DNA of 38,428 bases from Candidatus Blautia equi (lineage in GTDB: Bacteria > Bacillota > Clostridia > Lachnospirales > Lachnospiraceae), in contig JAGHUU010000118.1 in NCBI GenBank assembly GCA_018064695.1, positions 1-38,428 of the forward strand, given 5' to 3'. Position 1 is the first letter of the stretch. Each line of letters begins with the position of its first letter. The notes beneath the pieces were generated by a model. That model did no database searches, had not been told where the DNA came from, and worked only from the letters and a program-made list of their open reading frames with translations. A program made the position numbers and the translations under genes. This document shows positions 7,721 through 16,581 of this stretch, one piece after another.

Positions 7721-8302
7721 TTATACTACTTCAAATATCAGAATCCTCTCCCTCGGATTATCTCCCTCAAAGAGGTCCCGGCAATCGATCTCGTCGGAGA
7801 ACATGAGCTCGTCGCGGGACATAAGGTATGCCACGTATTCATCCGACGGATAATAGAAAAACAGCAGCATTTCTCTTGGTTCCTCGTAATAAGAATCCAG
7901 GATACGGGCCAGTGCTTTTTCCAATATCTCCACGGAGAAAGGGTTAAAGAAAAAGCAGCGGTCCACCTCTGTTGGGACCGGGTAGGTCTCCGCATTGGTC
8001 TGGTAGAATTCCGTTTTTCTTCCGGATACCGCCATCTGCTGATTTTCCATGACGGCGGCAAAGATCCTGTCGTTATATTCAATTCCGATGGACCTGCATC
8101 TGGTCTGATAGGACATATAGAAATCCACGCGTCCCTTTCCGCAGCCATAATCCAGAAGCACGTTGCTTTTCCCAATCAGTTCACTGTTCGCCAGACGTTC
8201 CAGCACATTGTAAGGCGTTGGCTCATAGGGATACCGATACTGGTCCGATCCGGAGTCGTCCCTTCCCGATGTGCGAATCTTTAATAGTCTGTCCCACTGC
8301 AT
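7721..8302 (-). CDS. Class I SAM-dependent methyltransferase, function unknown
   Basis: The 193-residue protein has the SAM-binding motif LLDYGCGKGRVDFYMS (motif I) and an acidic residue at the end of strand 2 (GIEYN), typical of class I methyltransferases. A motif RCFFFNPFS replaces the more usual NPPY or DPP, so the substrate is unclear. ATG at 8302 is favoured by TTGGAG upstream; a longer frame would start inside the ABC exporter gene. It lies 22 bases after that gene and is probably cotranscribed with it. Confidence 0.7.
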   Translation of the reverse strand: MQWDRLLKIRTSGRDDSGSDQYRYPYEPTPYNVLERLANSELIGKSNVLLDYGCGKGRVDFYMSYQTRCRSIGIEYNDRIFAAVMENQQMAVSGRKTEFYQTNAETYPVPTEVDRCFFFNPFSVEILEKALARILDSYYEEPREMLLFFYYPSDEYVAYLMSRDELMFSDEIDCRDLFEGDNPRERILIFEVV

Positions 8303-8324
8303 AATATATTCTCCAATCTGCCTA

Positions 8325-10130
8325 TCAGCCTGTCTGCGTCCGATACAGACCGGCGTATTGTCCGTTCTTTGCCATGAGTTCTTCATGGGTTCCCATCTCT
8401 TTGATCTTACCGCGGTCCAGAAGAATGATAAGATTTGAATCCCGGATGGTAGAGAGACGATGTGCGATGATGAAGGAGGTTCGGCCCTCTGTCATGGCCA
8501 GCATCGCTCTTCGGATCTTCTGCTCCGTTACGGTATCCACGGAGCTGGTGGCTTCATCCAGAATGAGGATAGGCGCATCCGCCAGCATTGCTCTTGCAAT
8601 GGTAATGAGCTGGCGCTCGCCCTGGCTCAGCACGTTGCCGCCACCGCCCAGGACTGTATCGTAGCCTTTTGGAAGGCGGCAGATCATCTCATGGGCACCG
8701 GCTGCCTTTGCGGCATCCTCCACCATTTCTCTGGTGGCTTCCGGGTGGCCGTAGCAGATATTGTCGTGAACGCTCATATGAAACAGCGCAGTATCCTGCA
8801 GTACGATGCCAAAGGCATCTCTTAAATCTCTTCTTCTGTAATCCCTGATATCTTTGCCATCCAGAAGAACCTGTCCATCCGCCACATCGTAAAATCTCGG
8901 CAGAAGATTGATGATGGTTGTTTTTCCCGCACCGGTCTCGCCTACAATAGCCACCTTGGTGCCGGCCTTCACCTCCAGGTTCAGTCCATCCAGGATCAGC
9001 CGCTCCGGGGTATAGCCGAAGGACACATTTTTAAACGTGAGATTTCCTTCGAATTTGTCACATGGAACCGCATCCTCAGAATCCGCAGGCTCGCTCTCCT
9101 CATCAAAGATGACAAAGATTCGCTCCGCACCTGCCACGGCAGTCTGGAAAGTATTGTAAATGTTGGCGATATCTGAAAATGGTCTGGAAAGCTGTCTGCT
9201 GTAGAGCACAAAGCTGGATACCATGCTGAGAGGAATCAGCCCCTTTGCCGCCATAATTCCGCTGACCGCTGCTACAGAGAGAAAGCTGAGGTTGTTGATG
9301 ACATTCATAAGCGGCATCAGAAATCCGGACCAGATAAGAGCCATGGTCCCCACTCTTCTGAGCTCCTCATTCTCCCGCTCGAACCGCTGATACATGGCTT
9401 CCTCTCTTCCGTAGGCTTTCACCATGGAGAGACCGGAGATGCCCTCCTCAATTTCGCCGTTCATGCGGCCTAAGAATTCCTGCTGTCGGCGGAACATCTT
9501 TCTGGTCTGTCCCGTGATGGCTTTTGTGAGCAGAAACACCAGAACTACCGATACCAGTGAGATCAGCGTCAGCACAACATTCAGGGATAGCATGATGGAC
9601 AAAACACCCACGATGGTAAATCCCAGCATCAGAAGCTGTGACAGGGAATCGGAGATTGTGGTGCTGATATTATCTACGTCGTTGGTCAAACGGCTCATGA
9701 GGTCGCCGTGGGTATTCTGATCAAAATAGGCGAGGGGCAGCTTTTTCATCTTCTCAAAGAGGACTTTTCTGATATGGGCAACCACCCTCTGTCCAAGTCC
9801 TGCCATCAGGTACTGCTGCATAAATCTGGAAAACCAGTCGCAGAGATATACGCCTGCTAATAACGCAAGAAAATAATAAGCTTTGTTTCCGGTATCGATC
9901 TGATCGATAGCTTTTCCTATAAAAAACGGAGATAAAATGGCGGAAACCGATGCCAGGCCGGAGAACATGAGGATCCAGCCCAGGCCTCTTTCACTGTCGC
10001 CTGTCAGTTCCCAGAGTCTTCGGAGGGTGCCCTTCATGTTTTTCGGTTTTACCGCAGCCTGCAGTCTTCCTGCCGCGCCTGCGCCAAAGCCCGGTCGTCC
10101 CATCTGGGGCGGCTGCTGTTTTTCAGCCAT
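8325..10130 (-). CDS. Heterodimeric ABC exporter, catalytic-site subunit (BmrD/LmrD-like)
   Basis: The 601-residue half-transporter has a Gly/Pro-rich cytoplasmic N-terminus, a six-helix ABC exporter domain (about 60-330) and a C-terminal ATPase. Walker A is VGETGAGKTT, signature LSQGERQL, Walker B ILILDEATSSVD with the catalytic Glu, and the H-loop IAHRLST has its His. ATG at 10130 (GGAGG ten bases upstream) is preferred over GTG at 10139. It overlaps the stop of the partner gene by 8 bases. Together they should form a multidrug or lipid/peptide exporter. Confidence 0.88.
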   Translation of the reverse strand: MAEKQQPPQMGRPGFGAGAAGRLQAAVKPKNMKGTLRRLWELTGDSERGLGWILMFSGLASVSAILSPFFIGKAIDQIDTGNKAYYFLALLAGVYLCDWFSRFMQQYLMAGLGQRVVAHIRKVLFEKMKKLPLAYFDQNTHGDLMSRLTNDVDNISTTISDSLSQLLMLGFTIVGVLSIMLSLNVVLTLISLVSVVLVFLLTKAITGQTRKMFRRQQEFLGRMNGEIEEGISGLSMVKAYGREEAMYQRFERENEELRRVGTMALIWSGFLMPLMNVINNLSFLSVAAVSGIMAAKGLIPLSMVSSFVLYSRQLSRPFSDIANIYNTFQTAVAGAERIFVIFDEESEPADSEDAVPCDKFEGNLTFKNVSFGYTPERLILDGLNLEVKAGTKVAIVGETGAGKTTIINLLPRFYDVADGQVLLDGKDIRDYRRRDLRDAFGIVLQDTALFHMSVHDNICYGHPEATREMVEDAAKAAGAHEMICRLPKGYDTVLGGGGNVLSQGERQLITIARAMLADAPILILDEATSSVDTVTEQKIRRAMLAMTEGRTSFIIAHRLSTIRDSNLIILLDRGKIKEMGTHEELMAKNGQYAGLYRTQTG

Positions 10131-11838
10131 TGTCCTCACCTCCGATCTGAGATCTAAAGATATCCTGATAAAGACGGCAGTTTTCCATCAGCTCCTCGTG
10201 GCTTCCGTAGCCCACTGCCCGTCCGTTTTCCATACATAAAATGTGGTCTGCTCTTCGAACCGTGGAGATCCTCTGGCTGATAAGCAGCACAGTCATATCT
10301 TTTGAATGCTCCCGGAGACCTTTTAAAACCTTTGCCTCTGTGTAGGCATCCAGCGCACTGGTGCAGTCATCCAGGATCAGGATCTTTGGATGGCGGAGCA
10401 GTGCCCGGGCCAGAGAAAGTCGCTGCTTCTGACCGCCGGATAGGTTCACACCGCCCTGCCCAAGCAGAGTGTCATAGCCTTTTTCCTGGCGCTGGATGAA
10501 TTCCTCCGCACAGGCAGCCTCTGCGGCGCGTTTTACTTCCTCTTCGGAGGCATCTTCCTTGCCCCAGCGAAGGTTGTAGCCTATGGTTCCGGAGAAGAGA
10601 AGCGCTTTTTGAGGCACCACTGCAATGGCTTCCCTTAAGGCGTGCTCCTCCATAAGATTCACGTTCACACCGTCAATGAGCAGTTCTCCCGCACTGACAT
10701 CATAGAAGCGCGGCACCAGATTGATGAGGGTGGTCTTTCCGGAACCGGTAGCACCAATAATGCCTATGGTCTCCCCTGCGTGGATCTCCAGATTCATGTC
10801 CATGACGGAAGGGCGGCCGGCACCTGCATAGGTAAAGCTCACATCTTTAAAACAGATATCTCCCACAATTTCCTTCACCAGGGGATCTGCGGCACTTTTC
10901 TGCGCAGGCTCCTCCTCAAGTACTTCCTGAATACGGTCTGCGGAAGCTGTGGCGCGCACGGCCATATTTAAAATGTTGGACACCATGCCAAGGGCAAAAA
11001 GCACCTGGGTCATGTAGTTGACGGACGCCATAACTTTACCGATGGGGATGGTTCCTTTGTATCCTGAAAGGAGAAGAAGGAACACGATACCCAGGTTCAC
11101 CGTAAGGTTGATAAGTGGACCGAAGACAGCCATCACTCTGGTTGCAGACATGCCTGCCGCTGCCAGATCATCCGCTGCGCTGTCAAATTTTTCCTGCTCC
11201 TGGTCCTCACCGCCAAAGGCTTTCACCACGCGGATGGAGCTTAGGAACTCCCGGCTCACATCGTTGATCCGGTCCAGTTTTTTCTGCAATCTCTGGAATC
11301 TTGGGTACCCCAGCTTCATATTTCCTGCGATCAGGCAGGCCGCAATGGCCAGGATCACCACCATGACCGGAATCAGCTGTGGTGTCTGGATGATGATCAT
11401 CAGGATGGCGCCCACACAGGTGATCGGGGCTTTGACCATGATGCGCATGCATCCGTTGATAAAGTTCTGCATCTGTGTCACATCGTTTGTGATGCGGGTA
11501 ATGAGAGATGCCGGCTGCAGGCGGTCGATATTTTCAAAAGACAGGGTCTGAATCTTTCTGTATAAGTCGCTTCGAATCTCCATGCCTATGAGCTGGGAGG
11601 TTTTGCTGGCATAGATATTACGCATTACTGCGCCAATGGCTCCAAGAAATGCTATGCCAAGCATCCAGACGCCGTATTTCAGAATCAGCTGTACATCCTC
11701 CTGCTTTACGCCCCGGTCAACGATCCAGGACATCATCATGGGCTGCAGCAGATCCGCGCCGGATTCCACGGACAGGAAGAAGATGGCTGTGAGAAACATC
11801 CACAGATGACTTCTCACCCTCTGTATCATTAATTTCAT
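10123..11838 (-). CDS. Heterodimeric ABC exporter, degenerate-site subunit (BmrC/LmrC-like)
   Basis: The 571-residue protein has an exporter membrane domain and an ATPase with Walker A GATGSGKTT and signature LSGGQKQR. Walker B reads ILILDDCTSALD, so Asp replaces the catalytic Glu, and the H-loop reads ISQRIST, so Gln replaces His. This is the usual asymmetry of heterodimeric exporters, with one active and one degenerate ATP site. The ribosome site (GAGGCT) is weak. A terminator-like hairpin lies only 18 bases upstream of the ATG, which raises the possibility of attenuation. Confidence 0.88.
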   Translation of the reverse strand: MKLMIQRVRSHLWMFLTAIFFLSVESGADLLQPMMMSWIVDRGVKQEDVQLILKYGVWMLGIAFLGAIGAVMRNIYASKTSQLIGMEIRSDLYRKIQTLSFENIDRLQPASLITRITNDVTQMQNFINGCMRIMVKAPITCVGAILMIIIQTPQLIPVMVVILAIAACLIAGNMKLGYPRFQRLQKKLDRINDVSREFLSSIRVVKAFGGEDQEQEKFDSAADDLAAAGMSATRVMAVFGPLINLTVNLGIVFLLLLSGYKGTIPIGKVMASVNYMTQVLFALGMVSNILNMAVRATASADRIQEVLEEEPAQKSAADPLVKEIVGDICFKDVSFTYAGAGRPSVMDMNLEIHAGETIGIIGATGSGKTTLINLVPRFYDVSAGELLIDGVNVNLMEEHALREAIAVVPQKALLFSGTIGYNLRWGKEDASEEEVKRAAEAACAEEFIQRQEKGYDTLLGQGGVNLSGGQKQRLSLARALLRHPKILILDDCTSALDAYTEAKVLKGLREHSKDMTVLLISQRISTVRRADHILCMENGRAVGYGSHEELMENCRLYQDIFRSQIGGEDNG

Positions 11839-11855
11839 TTTTATAGCCTCATTTC

Positions 11856-11886
11856 AAAAATACCCCCGGCCGAATTTCAGCCGGGG
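11856..11886 (-). terminator. Terminator-like hairpin between aldo/keto reductase and ABC exporter genes
   Basis: Read on the minus strand, a 7-bp GC stem (11880-11886 with 11864-11870) with a 9-base loop is followed by GTATTTTTG. It lies 38 bases after the aldo/keto reductase stop and 18 bases before the exporter start. No promoter was found between it and the exporter, so the exporter depends on readthrough or on a promoter not recognised. Confidence 0.65.
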
Positions 11887-11923
11887 ATTCCCTTGTCAGA
11901 CAATGCTGTTTTCTATCTGATAA

Positions 11924-12931
11924 TTATTCACCGAAATCGGCAGCTACTTTTTTCAGCATCTCGCGGATTGGCAGATGGTATGGGCATCTGGTCTCGCAGG
12001 CACCGCACTCTACGCAGGCGGAAGCTTTTACAGGCAGGGTGCTGTAGCGGTCTTTTGCCCAGTTTCCAAGGTCGTATCTCTGGAGATAGCCTGCAAACAG
12101 GAATGCGCCAGGAATGTTAATGCCTACGGTACAAGGTGCACAGTAGTTGCATCTGCGGCAGAAGTTTGTTCCAAGTGCGTCACGCACCTTCTGGAAACCT
12201 GATTTCTCCTCCTCGGTGAAAGCGGAGGTGTCGCAGCATGCTGCAATATTCTGCTCGATCTCTTTCTCCTCAGCCATGCCTGGAATTACTACGCTGACTG
12301 CCGGGTTTGCACAGATATAGCGAAGTGCCAGAGTGGCATCCTCAATGGCACCGCCTGCCAGTGGTTTCATGGCTACAAAGCCGATGTTCTTCTCTGCACA
12401 TTTTTTAATGAGTTCCTCGCCCTGGCTCTCCACGATGTTGTATGGGAACATGATGGTCTCCACCCAGTCCAGAGAAAGGGCTTTTTCAAAGACCTCTGTG
12501 GAATGTGCGGTGATACCGATGTGGCCGATCTTTCCGGCTGCTTTCGCTTCCATAAGGGCCTCAAGCGCGCCGCCCTCTGCCAGTACCTGGTTCAGCTGAT
12601 CCATGCTTGGGTTGTGAACCTGATAGAGGTCAATGTAGTTGGTGCGAAGATTGCCAAGACTGATGTCAATGTCCTTAGCCATAGCCTCTTTGGTGCGGGA
12701 CATACTCTTGGTTGCAAGAATAAATTTGTCACGGATGCCCTCCAGCGCATAGCCCAGGTAGGACTCGCTGACGGTATAGCCTCTGGCTGTGTCAATATAG
12801 TTCACGCCCTCTTCCATCAGGCGCTGCATAAGCTTCTTTGTTCCCTCAGCATCGATCTTCTGAATCGGAATTCCACCAAATCCAATTCTGGAGATCTGAA
12901 GTCCGGTCTTTCCAAGCGTAGTATACTGCAT
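11924..12931 (-). CDS. Aldo/keto reductase with C-terminal 4Fe-4S cluster motifs
   Basis: A 335-residue protein. Residues 1-270 form an aldo/keto reductase barrel (YIDTARGYTVSE gives the catalytic Asp/Tyr region; an NADPH-site segment is near IPGMAEEKEIEQN). The C-terminal ~65 residues hold two Cys groups, CRRCNYCAPC and CVECGACETRCP, as in bacterial ferredoxin-like aldo/keto reductases. The role is probably reduction of a small carbonyl compound; the substrate is unknown. ATG at 12931 follows GAGGAAAA. Confidence 0.88.
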   Translation of the reverse strand: MQYTTLGKTGLQISRIGFGGIPIQKIDAEGTKKLMQRLMEEGVNYIDTARGYTVSESYLGYALEGIRDKFILATKSMSRTKEAMAKDIDISLGNLRTNYIDLYQVHNPSMDQLNQVLAEGGALEALMEAKAAGKIGHIGITAHSTEVFEKALSLDWVETIMFPYNIVESQGEELIKKCAEKNIGFVAMKPLAGGAIEDATLALRYICANPAVSVVIPGMAEEKEIEQNIAACCDTSAFTEEEKSGFQKVRDALGTNFCRRCNYCAPCTVGINIPGAFLFAGYLQRYDLGNWAKDRYSTLPVKASACVECGACETRCPYHLPIREMLKKVAADFGE

Positions 12932-12998
12932 ATATTTTTCCTCGCGTTTCTTTTACTTTCCGCTCCGCGCACTCTCCACGATGCACATCACTTCCTCC

Positions 12999-13027
12999 AT
13001 GCTATCACGATTTTGGTTGTTTTACAA
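12999..13027 (-). promoter_or_regulatory. Probable promoter of the aldo/keto reductase gene
   Basis: On the minus strand TTGTAA (13022-13027), a 17-base spacer and TAGCAT (12999-13004) form an acceptable sigma-A promoter about 70 bases before the start codon. Confidence 0.4.
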
Positions 13028-13119
13028 TTTATTCTTTACCTATAATCGAAGCAGGTCAGCGGTGAAAGGAAGCGGACTTAACATCCCTTTGCTATATTTC
13101 CGGCATCCTGGCGGGGTTA

Positions 13120-13395
13120 TGCCATCGGAAAACGCAAAAACGCTTCTAGATGGCAGGGGCTTTGCCATCTGAATTGTTGGTTTCTTACTTGGATGGTACA
13201 TTTTCAGCTAGGTTTACCATCTATAATCAAATCTCATGAATCCAATGGCACGAAATTACCATCCGATAGCGCGTAGGCTTCTTCCAATGGCAAAAATCAG
13301 CAGAAAATTGCCATCCGATTTCCAAAAAGATTTTCAGATGGCAACCCCCCGCTAAACACTACCATCTGACAACGGAGAAGCATGTGTGGATGGCA
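13120..13395. repeat. Phased array of inverted GATGGCA / TGCCATC half-sites
   Basis: Six TGCCATC-type heptamers (13120, 13163, 13215, 13257, 13309, 13360) alternate with six GATGGCA-type heptamers (13149, 13192, 13244, 13286, 13337, 13389). One base varies in some copies (TACCATC, AATGGCA, GATGGTA). Start-to-start distance from each TGCCATC to the next GATGGCA is 29 (once 28). Distance from GATGGCA to the next TGCCATC is 13-14 or 23. Same-orientation copies are thus 42-43 or 51-52 bases apart, close to whole helical turns. Spacer sequences are unrelated. The array fills most of the 584-base gene-free region and ends 27 bases before the kinase promoter. Function unknown; protein-binding array or chain of RNA hairpins are both possible. 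Confidence 0.75.
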
Positions 13396-13421
13396 AAGCA
13401 ATCGCACCGCGCTGAACGATA

Positions 13422-13450
13422 ATGACAATTCAGAGACAAAACTGTATAAT
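13422..13450 (+). promoter_or_regulatory. Promoter of the kinase-NfeD-FloA-regulator operon
   Basis: ATGACA (13422-13427), a 17-base spacer and a perfect TATAAT (13445-13450) lie 66 bases before the kinase start and just downstream of the half-site array. Confidence 0.65.
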
Positions 13451-13515
13451 ACAGATAATACCTGTTTTTTTCGCAAAGAGAATGCGATATCTTTACACTA
13501 CGAGGTGAAGACAAG

Positions 13516-14250
13516 ATGACAACGAGTTTGATCCTGAGTTTGCTGGCGGCGGTGGTGCTTACGCTTTGTATTCTGGTGATTCTGATCCAGTATCTGAGAG
13601 TGAAGCGCAGCTACGAGGCAATACTGACAAGCTATGAAAATCTGGAACAACTGAACAGTACCATGCGGGCCCAGCGGCACGACTATCTGAACCATCTGCA
13701 GGTGGTATACGGGTTGGTGGAGCTGGAAGAGTATGAGGAGCTTAGAAGCTATCTGGAACCTGTCTACAAGGACATGATGAAGACCGGAAAAGCGCTGAAG
13801 ACTTCCATACCTGCCTTAAACGCCCTCATCAGCGCCAAGAGCGCCGAGGCAGAGCGGGCGGACATCGATATGTATATCGAGACGAAATCAGATCTTAAAG
13901 ATCTTGGCATTCCGGACTGGGAGCTGTGCAAGGTTCTTTCCAACATCATCGACAACGGCATCACGGCCCTGGAAGAGAGGGAATCGGATAAGAAAATGTG
14001 GGTGGACATCCACGAGACAGAAGATTCCTACCGGTTTGAGATCGCCAATAACGGACCGATGATCGATGAAAAATGGAAGAAAGAGATTTTCAGGCAGGGT
14101 GTAACAAGTAAAAAAGAACAGGGACATGGAATGGGACTCTTTATTGTAAGCAATGTCTTAAAAGCCCATCTGGGCGAGCTGGAGCTGGAATCCGGTGAGG
14201 CAGAGACCAGATTTCGCATTACATTTCCCAAAAACAGAAAGGAGCTGTAA
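13516..14250 (+). CDS. Sensor histidine kinase, GHKL type with Spo0B/AgrC-like phosphoacceptor
   Basis: The 244-residue kinase has one N-terminal transmembrane helix (about 5-27) and a very short extracytoplasmic part. The phosphoacceptor helix is RAQRHDYLNHLQVVYGL, with His54 the likely site. An ATPase domain follows, with an N-box (NIIDNGITAL) and G-box (QGHGMGLFIV). The HDYxNH motif is that of kinases paired with LytTR regulators. No sensor domain is visible, so the signal may come from the membrane or from partner proteins. ATG follows GAGGTGA. First gene of an operon that ends with the LytTR regulator. Confidence 0.85.
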   Translation: MTTSLILSLLAAVVLTLCILVILIQYLRVKRSYEAILTSYENLEQLNSTMRAQRHDYLNHLQVVYGLVELEEYEELRSYLEPVYKDMMKTGKALKTSIPALNALISAKSAEAERADIDMYIETKSDLKDLGIPDWELCKVLSNIIDNGITALEERESDKKMWVDIHETEDSYRFEIANNGPMIDEKWKKEIFRQGVTSKKEQGHGMGLFIVSNVLKAHLGELELESGEAETRFRITFPKNRKEL

Positions 14251-14724
14251 ATGGAGACAATCACTATTATAGGAATCGTTCTCCTGCTGGCGGGCTTTGT
14301 CCTGGCCGGGTGTGAGATGATCCTTCCGGGCTTCGGTGTTCCGGGAGTTTTATCCCTCATCAGTTTCACAGCAGGAATCTATCTGAGCGCAGCCTCCCTG
14401 GAGCAGGCACTTATGATGATCGTAGTGATCCTGGTGATCCTGGCGGTGATGCTGACCATTGTGATCGTATTTTTCCATTCCTCCAAGGTAAAATCCCCCA
14501 TCAAACTGGAGGAGGAGCTTGGAAAAAAAGAGAGCTTTATCAATTCCGAGGACCTGGCTTACCTGATCGGCAAAAAGGGCATCACCACTTCCGTATTAAG
14601 ACCAACCGGCAAGTGCGAGATCGACGGTGTTCTTCTGGAGGTCAGAAGCGAGCAGGGATTCATTGAGATCGGAAAAGAAGTTACGGTAATTAAAATTCAG
14701 GGAAATACTATTTTGGTAAGATAA
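14251..14724 (+). CDS. NfeD family membrane protein
   Basis: A 157-residue protein with two or three N-terminal membrane helices (about 5-75) and a C-terminal OB-fold domain (about 95-157). It is the short, protease-less NfeD type that is normally encoded next to a flotillin. The start codon follows the kinase stop directly, and AAAGGAG lies within the end of the kinase gene. It is expected to sit in membrane microdomains with FloA. Confidence 0.85.
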   Translation: METITIIGIVLLLAGFVLAGCEMILPGFGVPGVLSLISFTAGIYLSAASLEQALMMIVVILVILAVMLTIVIVFFHSSKVKSPIKLEEELGKKESFINSEDLAYLIGKKGITTSVLRPTGKCEIDGVLLEVRSEQGFIEIGKEVTVIKIQGNTILVR

Positions 14725-14742
14725 TAACAGGAGGTTTTGATT

Positions 14743-15717
14743 ATGATTTGGGAAACAGCACTTATCGGCGTTATCTTAGTAGCATTGATCATCTTTTTTG
14801 CAACCGTTCCGGTGGGACTTTGGATCTCCGCCACAGCAGCAGGAATCAAGATCAGCATCTTCAACCTGATCGGTATGAAGCTCCGCCGTGTAAAACCTGA
14901 GAAGATCGTTATGGCTCTTATAAAAGCTACAAAAGCCGGCCTGAACGTGAAGGTAAACCAGCTTGAGGCCCATTATCTGGCAGGCGGCGATGTGGACAGC
15001 GTGGTAAACGCACTGATCGCAGCTGAGAGAGCAGGCATTGCCCTTTCCTTTGAGAAAACATCCGCCATCGACCTGGCAGGACGTGACGTATTTGAAGCAG
15101 TAAAAATGAGTGTAACCCCTAAAGTTATTGAGACAGACCGCGTATCCGCAGTGGCAAAGGATGGTATTGAGCTTCTGGTAAAAGCCCGTGTGACTGTACG
15201 TACCAATATTGAGAGACTCATCGGTGGTGCCGGTGAGGAGACTGTCATTGCCCGTATCGGTGAGGGTATTGTAACAACGGTAGGTTCCTCTGAGACCCAC
15301 AGCGCAGTTCTGGAGAACCCGGATAACATCTCCAAGCTGATCCTGGAAAAAGGTCTGGATGCAGGTACCGCATACGAGATCATCTCCGTGGACATTGCAG
15401 ATATCGACGTAGGACGAAACGTAGGCGCAAACCTGTTAAGCCTGCAGGCTGAGGCTGAGAAAGTCATTGCTCAGGCAAAAGCTGAGGAGAGACGTGCAAT
15501 GGCAGTTGCTGTTGAGCAGGAGATGAGAGCAGAGGTAGTAAAAGCCGAGGCAGAGGTTCCGCGTGCCATGGCAGAGGCCCTTAGAAACGGAAACGTAGGC
15601 GTTATGGACTACTATAAACTGCAGAACGTGGCAGCCGACACCGAGATGAAGAAGAACATCGGTTCCGGCGCATCCGCTTACGCTGATACCAAGGGCAGAG
15701 AGAAAAGCATTCAGTAA
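14743..15717 (+). CDS. floA: Flotillin-like protein FloA
   Basis: The 324-residue protein has an N-terminal membrane hairpin (about 3-45), an SPFH/band-7 domain (about 50-220), and an Ala/Glu-rich coiled-coil region with EAEKVIAQAKAEERRAMAVA. This matches bacterial FloA (YqfA), which organises membrane microdomains and modulates membrane-bound kinases and proteases. ATG at 14743 (AGGAGG, 8-base spacing) is preferred over TTG at 14737. Its place between a kinase and its response regulator is noteworthy. Confidence 0.93.
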   Translation: MIWETALIGVILVALIIFFATVPVGLWISATAAGIKISIFNLIGMKLRRVKPEKIVMALIKATKAGLNVKVNQLEAHYLAGGDVDSVVNALIAAERAGIALSFEKTSAIDLAGRDVFEAVKMSVTPKVIETDRVSAVAKDGIELLVKARVTVRTNIERLIGGAGEETVIARIGEGIVTTVGSSETHSAVLENPDNISKLILEKGLDAGTAYEIISVDIADIDVGRNVGANLLSLQAEAEKVIAQAKAEERRAMAVAVEQEMRAEVVKAEAEVPRAMAEALRNGNVGVMDYYKLQNVAADTEMKKNIGSGASAYADTKGREKSIQ

Positions 15718-15770
15718 TACGATCCTTAGAGATCGGAAAAAGAAACTTTCAGCAGAGGAAGGCGCGATTC

Positions 15771-16511
15771 ATGATCAAGGTAATGCTTGTTGAGGATGAG
15801 GAAAAGATCAGGCATATTTTAAAGAAGATGATCGAAAAAGTGGAAGGCTTTCAGGTGACGGCAGAGGCAGAGTCCTTTGCCGCAGCCATCTCTCAGTTTT
15901 CGGTGGAGAGGCCTGATGTGGTTTTTGTGGATGTGGACTTAAACGGCGACAGCGGACTGGAGTGTGCCAAAGTGATGGTAAATCTGGATCCAAAGTTAAA
16001 AGTGATCTTTGCCACCGCCCACAGCGAATATATGGCCAACGCCTTTGAGATCTATGCCTTTGATTATTTGGTGAAGCCTTTTGATATGGAGCGTCTCCAC
16101 AGAACGCTTCGAAGGATCCAGGCAGCAGGCGATGTGCAGGACTCCGGGCGCGCAGCAGTGGTTTCTCACTCTGACAGGGAAAAAGAAAACGGAAGACTGA
16201 TGATCAAAGGAAAAGAGCAGATCCTCTTTGTGGATAAAAAGGATATTGCATTTGTGGAGCATGCGGAGAGCACTACATTGGTGGTGACGCAGAAAGAGAC
16301 CTATAAGTGCAGCACCTCCTTATCCGAACTGGAGCAGAAGCTCACCGGCGATTTCATGCGCAGCCACCGATCCTACATCATCAACACCTCCATGATCTCC
16401 AAAATGGAGCCTTACGGAAGATGGACCTATGTGGTACATTTTAACGGAATCAAAGAAACCGCCCTCATCACTTCCCAGAAGTATGAGGAGCTGAAGAATC
16501 TCTATTTATAA
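15771..16511 (+). CDS. LytTR family response regulator
   Basis: The 246-residue protein has a receiver domain (about 1-120): acidic pocket VEDEE, phosphoacceptor Asp54 in VFVDVDL, conserved Lys in YLVKPF. A LytTR DNA-binding domain follows (about 140-246; FMRSHRSYIINTSMI). LytTR regulators bind direct repeats near promoters. It is the natural partner of the kinase at 13516. Cotranscription is likely; 53 bases separate it from floA and no terminator intervenes. The AGGAAGG ribosome site is fair. Confidence 0.9.
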   Translation: MIKVMLVEDEEKIRHILKKMIEKVEGFQVTAEAESFAAAISQFSVERPDVVFVDVDLNGDSGLECAKVMVNLDPKLKVIFATAHSEYMANAFEIYAFDYLVKPFDMERLHRTLRRIQAAGDVQDSGRAAVVSHSDREKENGRLMIKGKEQILFVDKKDIAFVEHAESTTLVVTQKETYKCSTSLSELEQKLTGDFMRSHRSYIINTSMISKMEPYGRWTYVVHFNGIKETALITSQKYEELKNLYL

Positions 16512-16522
16512 TGAAAACGATC

Positions 16523-16560
16523 AAAGACTACGGAAAAAATATCCGTAGTCTTTTTCTTTT
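16523..16560 (+). terminator. Terminator of the kinase/FloA operon
   Basis: A 12-bp stem (16523-16534 with 16542-16553) with a 7-base A-rich loop and a following T-rich run (TTTTTCTTTT) lies 11 bases after the regulator stop codon. Confidence 0.88.
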
Positions 16561-16581
16561 TCAGGTCGCCCGGCGGGAGAC

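Noticed and set aside
13120..13395. CRISPR array
   Set aside because: Regular spacing is present, but only 7-base inverted motifs are conserved, unit length alternates between about 42 and 52, and no cas gene is in the window.
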